From Lepidodermella squamata (Eukaryota > Gastrotricha), in the NCBI GenBank assembly GCA_047495785.1, contig JBLDXI010000019.1:1426001-1490000 (forward strand): a stretch of DNA of 64,000 nt, read 5' to 3'. This document shows, piece after piece, positions 41,401-52,700 of the stretch. Both the position numbers and the translations under genes were made by a program. The number at the start of each line of letters is the position of its first letter. Within the stretch, counting starts at the first letter, position 1. Under the pieces are notes generated by a model. That model saw nothing but the letters and a program-made list of their open reading frames with translations, was not told the DNA's origin and did no database searches.

Positions 41401-43703
41401 AAAAAGCATTACGCCGGCAAAACTTGCAAGACCGGGGCTACTAATTACAGTTGAACGATTGGCAAAATAGGTGAACCAGCGATAAATTTATTGTTAATCG
41501 TTAAATTAATCCAAAAATTCATCTTTTTATTTTCAAATAAAGCGAAGGAGATAATAGCGAATAATTTTTCAATTTTTGGTGAAAAATGCATAATTAATTA
41601 GAGTGTCCCTTCAGCTAATGATTCATCAACCGCAGAGCTCACCGTCTACTAAATAGCCATTAGAAAAATACCGTAAAATTAAAAAAAAATAACCGGATAA
41701 GGCAAATTAAATAAACAAACAAATATTTAAGCAAAGCATCACCCCAAAAGCGGTCTTCATACAAAATTGTTGGATTCCAGATTTAACGGAGACCAAGGTA
41801 ATAATATAAATAGAAACGGTGAAATTCTGAAGGTGGAAAATGCATAAGCTCAACCTTTTGTGTTCATTATTTTCAATAAGTATGCGAAGAGGAAATATTT
41901 GCTGAAAAAGCGGCAACCTAAATTACAAATCAGAAATCTCTCGAGTTGAAAGAAAATCGCTGTAAGATTTGCAACACACCGCCTCAAAAAAACGGGCAGT
42001 TTATGGAAAGGCTCGAGGATTCGGCAGCAAAACACTATACTTGATGATAACGTCATTTGTATGATTTCAAACCGAAGATTTTTTAGCGTTTGAAAAATCA
42101 TTGCGAAATTCGGAATGTGAAAGCCGGAAAAGATGTTGAAAAAAATGGAATTTTATACTCTAGCAGAGTAAACCAGACTGCTTGGCCGAAACAATTGATC
42201 GAGAATCTTTTTGTCATATTTAGCGTTTAGCGATTGGGAGACACATTTCAAAGATAAAATAGTCACGGAATAATTACTCACGAACAGGTAAAGAAAAATG
42301 CTATTTGCCCAATTGCGATATTAGTATAAACAATTTCGCCTATGCTTTAGATATTACACAACAATAACGACTGCCGATTATCAACGTTAAAGCTAGATAT
42401 GAGCATAAAATCATTGGTATGTTGAATAGGTCATTCGTTAGCATAGGGTGCCGAAGGAGCAACTGGCAAGAACATTATTTTATGATTTATGAGCACTTGG
42501 TAGTCGGGTCTGATACGGAGGCAAAACTAAGGCTGGATGCAAGATATTCTAGCGACAAACAGCTTCAGCGGACAACCAACGCTTTCCTATTTCTGCTTCT
42601 CACTGCATACAGCAAGGTTCAAGGTCCACAATGACACGAAATACAATAAATTCTCGATAACCTCGATCATGAAAAAGGCAATAGGCAATAACAACCAAAA
42701 ACTTTGATTCAACTGATACAGAGTACAAATTATTCCAATGCTAGTAAGACATGGACCATGTCAAAAGGAAATTGAATATTATCCGTAACTAATTCCGCCG
42801 GATTTTTAACTCAACTTTTGACGGCTGAGACCATTGATGGTTTCCTTCAAACACAAATTTGGATGAGATGGCCAAGGGCAATGCACAAGATCTTGCACAA
42901 GATGGTGCGTGAAAACTGTCTATTCAATTAGGTTAAGTATTGTTATTGAATTTCTCGTCAGAATCGAAGACCCATAACCAATATAAGAAGAAACATTTGG
43001 TGCTTGGCGAGACAGATTTACGTACGGTTTTTCTCGCACCCGCCAAATATTTGAAATTCAAGTTTACCGGTAACTTAAATTTTTTCAAACATATTACATT
43101 GTATAAACAATTTATATATTGGTATTGATTTTTCTATGGAATCTATATTGTATTATAATAAAGCGGCAAATTTGAACTTTTGATCGCTTGCATCGCGCGG
43201 GGTTTGCTTCTCGGAGATTGGGCTAACAGCTGATGGGTTGTTCCAGAGTGCAGAGGCCGGTGGTGCAGGGAACAGGGTGCAGGGTGTGGGGTGTAGGGCG
43301 TAAGGTACGCGTCTATCCCCGTATTTTCCTTTCTTTGTTGCTCTAAACAAGTTAGCAAAGTTTCTGCCGATTGTCGATATGTTCTTCTGTTGTCCAATTG
43401 GAATGCAGAAAGCAATTATTACATTATTTTGTTATTTGTCTCTTGGCATCAGTTTCAAGTTGCAGCAACGATTCGACTGTTAGGTGTTCAGTATCTTTTT
43501 AATTCTCGCGTACATTCAAGGGATAGTCCATGTTCGTCTTGCTGTGCTTGTGTTTTTGCAATTTGCTAGTGACTTGTCATGAACCCAATAAAGGCTTTGT
43601 GTTAATCATGTTTTGAAGTTTCTCCATTCCAAAAATGCTTTTTTAAAAAGTGAACCTTCTATCTTGTATAGTCATATTTAATTGATTCATAAATTGCTGA
43701 AAT
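38456..43703. other. 5.2 kb divergent spacer, Diversin-like gene / POLA1
   Basis: This is the longest gene-free intergenic stretch in the window, lying between two genes transcribed away from each other. It contains simple repeats: a GAGC/GAAC tetranucleotide tract at 39271-39299, a (CG)n run near 39729-39740 and another at 41026-41039. The part from 38.6 to 40.7 kb is comparatively CpG-rich. Its size suggests regulatory DNA, but no conserved element can be proved from one sequence. Confidence 0.45.
43268..43298 (+). repeat. G-rich tract fitting a G-quadruplex motif
   Basis: Five runs of three or four G are separated by 3-4 nt spacers (43268-70, 43275-77, 43282-84, 43288-91, 43296-98), inside a minisatellite-like stretch of degenerate AGGGTGT-type units (about 43250-43306). 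This satisfies the usual four-run quadruplex pattern with one run to spare. It lies about 405 bp upstream of the POLA1 start codon. Confidence 0.6.
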
Positions 43704-46700
43704 ATGGATCCTGATGACGTGGATGACTCGATTGAGGTGAAGAGACCTCGCCGTGCTCCGAAAACCAGAGGCACTGGTGCTGGCTTTAATGATGCTCTTG
43801 AACGTCTCCGTCAAGCTAAACAAAGTGGATCGAAGAATAAACACGTGGTTATTGACGAAAAACCAGTCTATGACTACGTGAGTGAAGATAAATATTCAAG
43901 AATGGTTGAAGACAGACAAAATGATGACTGGGTAGTTGATGATGGTATCGCTGAAGGATATGCCGATGACGGCCGAGAAATCTTCGAAGATGATGAAGTC
44001 GACGATTATGAAGATAGACAGCGTCGTAAATCATTGAAGGAGAAGAACTCTGAAGCGGCTGCTGCCAAGAAAAATCCGCATATAATGAAGCCGAATGAAG
44101 ACCCTGTGCATTCTGCTAACATCAAATCGCTTTTCGAGAAAAGTGCTTCTAACATGAAAAAGCGTAAAAAGGAGAAGGAAGCGGACCTTGACAACGCGGA
44201 TGATATATTGGGTGATATTCTCGGAGAATTAAGGCAACAACCCGCTGCAATTCCGACTTCCCATGTGCCGAAACCGATCAGTCATTACAAACCGGCACCT
44301 GTGCCAATCGTTCACTCAGAGGCATCGAGGCCTAGAAATGTTTTTGCAACGAAGCCTTCTTCCTTAGCTCCTATCAAGGCTCAACCAATCGAAGTTGAAA
44401 AAATTGAATCAAGGCCGATGGACTATGATGAGCCGGCTGTAATGCCATACACGGAAGAAAGCACAGATTTTGATCCTGCTCTTTTGTCTTCGATCGCCGC
44501 CGAATGTGAGGAACCAACTGTGGTCAAATGTGAAGCCACTACAGCAAGTCAGCAGACGAATACTTTCAAAGAGGCAGCGAAACCGGCCATGCCTTCATTC
44601 TCAACTTCAGACAACACATTCGTCGACAATTTTGCAGAACAACAACAAAGCTATTCGGATTTAAACGTCGATGCGTCTAATCTCCCGCTAGTTACGAACA
44701 GCTCTGACGAAAAGGTGATGCGTGTCTATTGGTATGATGCTTATGAAGATACGATGGCGCGAAGCTCTCACGTCTACATTTTCGGAAAAACCTACGTTGA
44801 ATCGTTGTCTCGCTATGCAAGCGTGTGTTTGGTCGTGAAAAATGTTGAGCGACGTTTGTACGTTTTGCCTCGCGAAGGATACAGCTTTTTAGATTGCCGA
44901 GAAGAAATCTCGCAACTACTCGCTTCGAAAAAGATCATGCGAGAGCGGTACAACAAGCGAGAGCTGGGCCATGTTTCAACGTTTGACGACCCTGATATCC
45001 CCGCGTCAGCTCAATATCTTGAAGTCCGTTACCCGGCTGAATTCCCGCCTCTCCCCAGCGATTTATCCGGTCGCACGTTTTCTCGAATTTTCGGAACTAG
45101 CTCAAGTGGTCTTGAAATCCTGTTCGTTGAAAAGAAAATGAAAGGCCCGTGTTGGATTGATATTAAAAATCCGTTGCCACCTCCGTCTGCGGCCGCGAAG
45201 GTTAGCTGGTGCAAATTTGAAGTTCACGTCAATGAGACGAAAAATCTCTCAGTTTACATTCCACCTCCTGATGCAAAACCTAACGCATCCCGCCCGCCAG
45301 ATTTCACGCTGCTATCTCTTTCTTTCCGATTCTTGTCGAAATCTAGCGTAAAAAGTGCGTCGCAGTCGAACCAGCACACTCAGTCTGAAATTGTTAGCGT
45401 CACGGGTTTGATCCATACCGGCTTCAGGTTTGACCGACCGGCCCCGAACCCGCCATTCCAGGAGCAGTTCACAATCATCACTCAGCCCAGTGATTGCCGT
45501 ATGCCTGTCGATTTCAAAGACGCCGTGAAAAGCCGATTGCCTGGTATCAAAGTCGATACAGTCCCGAATGAACGCGCCCTTCTCAGCTTGTTTGTCCAAA
45601 AACTCGCCAAGTACGACCCGGACATTATAGTAGCTCACGATTTCAACGGCTACCAGCTTGACACCCTGCTAAACCGGTAAATATTATTCCTTTAGTTCAA
45701 TTATCGGTTTATCAATGATTTTTAGGTTTGCTGTCGATAAGGTACCTGCCTGGTCGCGAATCGGTGCCCTTGTGCGACCCGTTGTACCCCGGCATGGTCA
45801 ACCGGGTCGTCACCACGTGACCAGCGGCCGTTTGATCTGCGACATCCTGCACATCGCAAAAGAGCTCGTTCGTCTACGAAGTTATGACCTGACGGAACTA
45901 GCCGGCTCCCTTCTCAGCAAACATCGAGTCGTTTTCGAGCCAGAACACGTTGCGATGGCCTATGGCAACTCCGCTTCACTGATCGACCTGCTGAAATCTG
46001 GCTTGGATGATGCTGATTCAGTTCTGAAAATTGCGTATGAACTGAGCGCATTGCCCTTGGCTAATCAACTATCGCAAATTTGTGGCTGTTTGCTGTCTCG
46101 AGTTATGGCCGGTGGCCGGTCTGAACGTAACGAATGGCTGCTGCTCCACGCTTTTGCTGATCGTGGTTTCATTCCTCCTGAGAAACAAAACCCGTTCAAA
46201 CAGACCGGAAAAGGCCGCCGACCCGCCGCCCCGGCTGATGATGACAGTGAGGATGAGGAAAACGCACCGGCAAAGGCCGGTAAAAATGCGGGAAAGAGAA
46301 AACCGGCGTACGCTGGTGGTCTCGTTTTAGAGCCGAAGAAAGGCTTCTATGACAAGTTCATCCTACTGCTTGATTTCAACTCGCTGTACCCGTCTATCAT
46401 TCAAGAGTTCAACATTTGTTTCACGACTGTTGCGAAACAGGTGAATGTGAAGGGTGAGCCGGGTCATCATGCGAAACCAGAACCGGTGGTTAAATCTGAA
46501 CCGATTGTTAAGGAGGAGCCGGAGGTTAAGGATGAAGCAACAGATGGGGCAAACGCTGCGGACGAAATCGACGAGGTGGCCAATTTGATCCTGCCTGGTA
46601 GCAACGTGGCTGCCGGGGTCTTACCTTCAGTCCTTCGAACCTTGGTTCAGTCTCGTCAAGAGGTAATTTTAGGCTTATTTGACATTTTTCGAGTTTTTCG

Positions 46701-49700
46701 AATACGGAGGCTCCATGTAGTGAGAAAGTAACGAAATTCGATTCAATGTTATGTTAGCTTTTGAGCCTAGTAATGAAATGTGTCGATGCTTTTGGGGCTT
46801 GTAATGTATAAATCAGGGGATAATTTTCTGGGAATTGTTCGTAAGATTTTGAGCGCTCTCATTTCGCGATAATCATGAAATTTCTCTATTCCCATCCAAC
46901 GCTTGGCTTCTGTGTTCTTGACTTTATGGGCGGGGCCGAAATTTTGGGCAGATGACTCTTAACCATCTGCGAATTTGATTTGTGTCTAAGGTATGTATCC
47001 ACATCCTTACAAACGCGGAGAGGTTCAGGGCGCAAAGCGAAAGCCGTGCCCTTTAAAAACCAAAAAACAAAAAGTAAAAAGATGGACACGTCACGTCCAT
47101 GCTATCCTTTGTGTTATCCGTTGTGGTAACACAATTCGGGGTGTCTTTGTTTTCATTAGGGGTATATTTTACTTCGCAGTTCTCAATCATGGCGCAAATT
47201 AAAAACAGTACGTCCAACTAAAAAATGCGCAATAAAAACACAGAAAAGGAATTAGGAAGTTTAATTGTATAGGCAAATATAGGGAATGGTCTCTCGTATT
47301 AACCTCCTAGCTGCTAGCTTAAACTGCCACAATCTCCGTGCGTTAATGAAGGGATTTTCATTTGGCGCGTTTTAAGAAAGCTTTTGCTATCATTCGCCCC
47401 AGCTCTCGAGCGCTCCTTCCGGTATTACTGCGTGCTGCGTTCCCATCCGCAGTTTTCGCCCAAATTATGAGCCACTGAAATGTGACGTTGTTTTTGGTTA
47501 GTCCGTATGCGAAATATCAAAATAAGGTGCCGTTATTTCTAGTAGTGAAATTTCTTCGGAAAATGTTGATATCAACCAACATAGTTATCATTATTTCAAC
47601 TCATGTCATTTACCTAGTAAAGCGAATGTTGATTGGTCTATTACCTATCGAGCATTCCCGTTTTAAGTAGCCAAAGATGCGTCGTCGCGTTTATTATCGA
47701 AATCTAAAGTTGTTAATTGGCGCTTTCTAGTTGGTTTTGGAAACATTGAGCCAAGGCTAGGATTAGCTGTAATTAGCTATAAAAGGGTGGTTTGAAATTT
47801 CTGCGATAGACAGATTAACCATCTGCGAATTTGATTTGTGTCTAAGGTATGTATCCTCCTCCTACAAAGACTTCGGTCTCAGGGCGCTATAGCGAAAGCC
47901 GCGCTCTTTACAAACTAAACAAATAAAACAAAAAACCAAATCCTTGCATATGTCGCATACGCACGTATTGCGTATATTACCCGTCTGCCATGTTTGATTG
48001 CTCAGAAATATGGATGATATTTTCATTCTGATGAATTATCCGCTATTTCTGCATAAGGCACTTTTGAGAAAACCAATGCAATTTTGAAATGATAAAAACA
48101 TAGCTGGTCTTATTCCGAGTCGCCAACGACATTCCCTATGTGGGCATGCTTAATGAGATTTGAAAAAGGCGATAATTGCCATTAAAAATAAGGTCAATGT
48201 GCTAAATTTCGCTTTTTCGCATAATTACTATGATTTTTCACCATGCAATTTCTTCAGTGTGAGGGAAATCTTTTTGATTAGAAAAAACCGCAGACCAACT
48301 TTGGCCAGTTGAGTTGATTATTCTGAAAAGCTTCTAAAAACCAAAATATTTGTGAAATTCGTTTCATGGCAATAATGGCTGGCCTCGAATGTTCTTCCCT
48401 AAAAATGCCCGGCTCGACTTGACTGGCATGGTAAGATTAACCATCTGCGAATTTGATTTGTGTCTAAGGTATGTATCCACATCCTTATAACGCGGAGAGG
48501 TTCAGGGCGCATAAGCGAAAGCCGTGCCCTTTTAAGAAAAAAAAATAACAAAGCTAGAAAGGTGTAATGTGACAACACTCGTGTGTTGGAGCTTGTCAAA
48601 CTTTTAAAATTGAAGCGAAAGCGCAATATTTAGTTTATATAGTTGATAGGTAGCGCAGTGCCCTGGTAATTGCACCCGTCTGAAATGAATTATTATTCTG
48701 AAAAAGTCGATTCCTGAAAGGCATGTGTTTTTATTATTTCAGGTTAAGAAACTGATGCAGGCGTCGAATGTGCCTGCTGATCTGATGGCTCAGTACGACA
48801 TTCGTCAGCGCGCCTTGAAGCTTACGGCCAATTCGATGTACGGCTGCCTTGGTTTCACGTTCTCGCGCTTCTACGCCCGCCCGCTCGCGTCGCTGATCAC
48901 ATCAAAAGGCCGCGAAATCCTGGCGGCAACTCGAGACTTGGTGACCAACATGGGCCTCGAAGTTATCTACGGCGACACTGATTCAGTCATGGTCAACGCT
49001 AATACTAACAACTTTGACGAGGTCATGAAACTCGGCCAGCGGATTAAAACCGAGGTCAATAAACACTACCGACTACTCGAAATTGAGGTGGACGGCGTTT
49101 TCAAAACAATGCTGCTTCTCAAGAAGAAAAAGTACGCCGCCCTTGCGATTTCTCGCCTACCCGATGGCCAATTCAAGACTAAAGAAGAACTGCGCGGTCT
49201 TGATATCGTTCGTCGAGATTGGTGCCCGCTGTCTCGCCATATCGGTGGCTTTGTAGTCACCCAAATCCTGCAATCTGACAGCATGGAACGCGTTGTTGAA
49301 ACCATCTCGAATAAATTGAATGAAGTCGCGCAACAAATTACAACAGGCGCGATTGAGTTGTCCGAGTTCGCCATAGCCCGTCAGCTGGCTCGCGACCCGG
49401 ACCAGTATGCTGATGCGAAATCGTTGCCACACGTCCTTGTCGCGCAACGGTTGAATAAAGCATCTGGTGGTGGGCGGAAATATCGCGCCGGGGATACGAT
49501 GTTCTACGTGATTTGCGATGATGGCAACGCTTCGGCTAGCCATGTTCAACGCGCCTATCACCCGGATGAACTCACCAAGCCCGATTCGAAGTTGAAGGTT
49601 GATACCAAGTACTATCTGGCTCAGCAAATTCACCCGGTTGTTTCGCGTCTATGCGAGCCGATTCCTGGCCTTGACTCAGCGCGCATTGCCGAGTTGTTGG

Positions 49701-52700
49701 GCCTGGACCCGGCTGCTTACCGGCGGCAATTGGGACACAGCTCGGGCGGCGGTGGTGGCTCCAGCGAGTTGGCGGATGGTCTGCTGGCTCAGTTCAGCCA
49801 GTTGACGTCGAATGAAACTCGTTTTGCTAACTGTGAAAAGTTCCACATTCCGTGCCCGAAATGTTCCGTCGAAGTCAACGTAAGTGACTCTTTTATGTGT
49901 ACTTGTAACAAAGTATCAGAAATTAGAACTACCTGGGACGAGCAGATTATTTGAACATTTGCCAAAATTCTCGTGAAATTTGTCTCTTGCCGCCAATGGC
50001 TGGGATTGACTGTTCTCAACTGAAAATGCCCGGTTTGAGGTTAGTAGCAAGTGAAATTTAACCATCTGCGAATTTGATTTGTGTCTAAGGTATGTATCCT
50101 CCTCCTACAAAGACTTCGGTCTCAGGGCGCTATAGCGAAAGCCGCGCTCTTTAAAAACCAAACAAATAAAGCAAATAAGTAGTTATGTACTTGCGTTTAG
50201 AGTCATTCAATTCACGACACATGAATTGTCTGTCTGCCTGTCACATTGGCGTTAGAAGTGGCCTTTGCTCTGTCGAAATGTGTATCTTACCGAATAATAG
50301 GTCTGATTCCATGCAGCAGACTAATGAGCTGGTTAAATTTTTCTGGTAAACGGAATGGCTTGAGATTGTGAGGCCTAGCTTGTCGACTGAGGGGTTGATT
50401 AGGATGGTTGTGCTTGTGTCATTTCTAGCACCGCTAAGAGACAATGCCTTTCGAGGGCGATTTACGAATGGAATACGATTTATTTTATTTAAGATGAATG
50501 AAACGTGAAAGGAAGTGAATAACTAAGAATAGTGGAGATAAATTTAGTTGAAATACCTATCTAGCGCCATAACTAGTGTCGTTTATCAAATTGTGGATTT
50601 CGACGACGCAATGTCCACAATTCAATGTCTTTTTGCCTGATCAACTGCTCGCACGCCCTGGTCTTTGTGACGACAATACTGAAATTGGACGAAAAAGGAG
50701 GTATTCCCATGCATCTGATTTCCTTGAACATTTGCGTGGCGCCACCGGGTAGTCTTCTGGCGTGAAGGCTTTGTAACCCCACACCCGAGCGACGAAAACG
50801 ATTTCGGGCAATAGTAGGGACTTTGACGAAATGAAGGCTCAAAAACGCCCTGACAAAAATGACCTATATTAAAAATAAGTAGTAGTGATAATGAGGATAA
50901 CTAAACCACTGAATAGCAGATTTGGATACCCGGCTGAAAAGTAGACGGCTTTTATCGTCACGCCGCTGATCGCCAAAACGGGAGTCGAATTCAATCTTTG
51001 ACAGAAAATCGCTCACAAGTTTCGTCTCGGGTTCCTGGACGCCAAACTCGACTGTATTTTCGACAATAACTGGTGGCCCACCTGAGGCATTGGTCAGATT
51101 CGAGCAAAAACATGAAAGAAAGGCTTTCATGTAGCATAGATTCACCAAGCTGTCAGCATAGTAAGCGGGATCAGACGGCGAACAGCGCCATATTGGTGCA
51201 CTAGGTCTCGTGATGAAGAATTTATCCGGAGAATTCGATTAATTTGACGTGAAAGAAGGGGGCGAACTTTTCGGGTATTACCAAATCACCGATTGTCACA
51301 ATCGTACGTTTCAAAAATTCCGCACGATGCGCTTCAGTGGCGAATTCGACAGCCATTTGCCGATCAGCACCATGAAAGGTTTCCAAATAAATTGTTGGCC
51401 AAGGGTAAGCTGCTTTCAAATCAGCTAGCGTGACACCAATGGGAATCTGCACGGCGAAGCAAATCCGAAAATCGATTATATCGGCGCGAACGATTGCATT
51501 TCGCTGTAAATTCAGCATTTTGCTCGCTCCAATCCGATCTATTACTACGTCTTGTCCTTCGAAATTAACTGTGTGTCCCACCTTACTGACAAACTCCGCA
51601 GCTTTTGCAGAAGACTCGAATTCAAGTATGGCTACTTTCCGCGTAGATGCCGATGTTTGCGCGAAAGTACTGTTGATAATTGGCTGTTGCCAACCAACCC
51701 TCTCCAGAGAAGCCAGAATTTCATCTTGCTCAACGTTTACAACGTCCTCAGCTCAACGTTGTTCATAGAGACTAAGCGTTCAGAATCCGCATTGGCCCTA
51801 GTTAGCCCTGGCTGTGTTGCAATGACTTTATTAGCAACTGCTAATCTTGACAAGTCCCGCAAAGGAAGCAGGTTTTCATATGCATCTTGTGTGCGGCAGG
51901 CAGCAATATCACTTTGAGTGAAAACTTTGAACTCGCCAGGCTCTTTCGATCGAAGAGATAACCATTTGAGCCAGGCTCACCCTTTTAGTATTCGGCAGAG
52001 TAACGAAGCTGAGGGACTGAAACGAAGCAGCGTCGATTTCACTTTCGAACACGACACTAACGCGGTAGTCGGCATCTGGCCTTGTACTAGCTGCGAATTC
52101 TAACTATGAATTTTCCTAGAATTCAGCACGGCCCCTCAGCGCGATCGCTACACAGTAAATACAAGAAAACATAGTTTATAAATTATAGGAGAGTTCATTT
52201 CATTGAAATAACTAAAACAGCGCGTCGTTATTCAACAACGCGGATTTTGACGACGCTCAAAAGTCAACGCCTCCTTTCTTGTTGCTCTGGTAGACTGGTC
52301 CTTGAAGCCGTAAATTTGACCGACAATGTTTACATTGATCTCGCGCTCGGTTGCGTTATTCTTCGGTCGGAAAACGAATTCGTCGCTATACCGGGCGTTT
52401 TGGATGATCGATAGCTCACCTCAACTGAGAGCTGCTTCTGTGCGAAAAATTCGATCATGGGCTTTATCTGGGTAACCATTCGAACAGGCAAAGCCGTCGA
52501 CACGCGGTAAAATGGCCACAACGTTACGATGCTCGCTGTTGAAGCCACAAAACATAATTATCGGCCGTCCTAATATTTTCGTCGACGGGTAGAAAAGAAA
52601 CGGAATCTTCACTTCTTTCAAAATGTCGCCGATAAATTCGGTCAAGTTTTCACTGTTGAAGCATGGATTCGGCTTCGGCGCCTAAGGTGACTGAAGCAGC

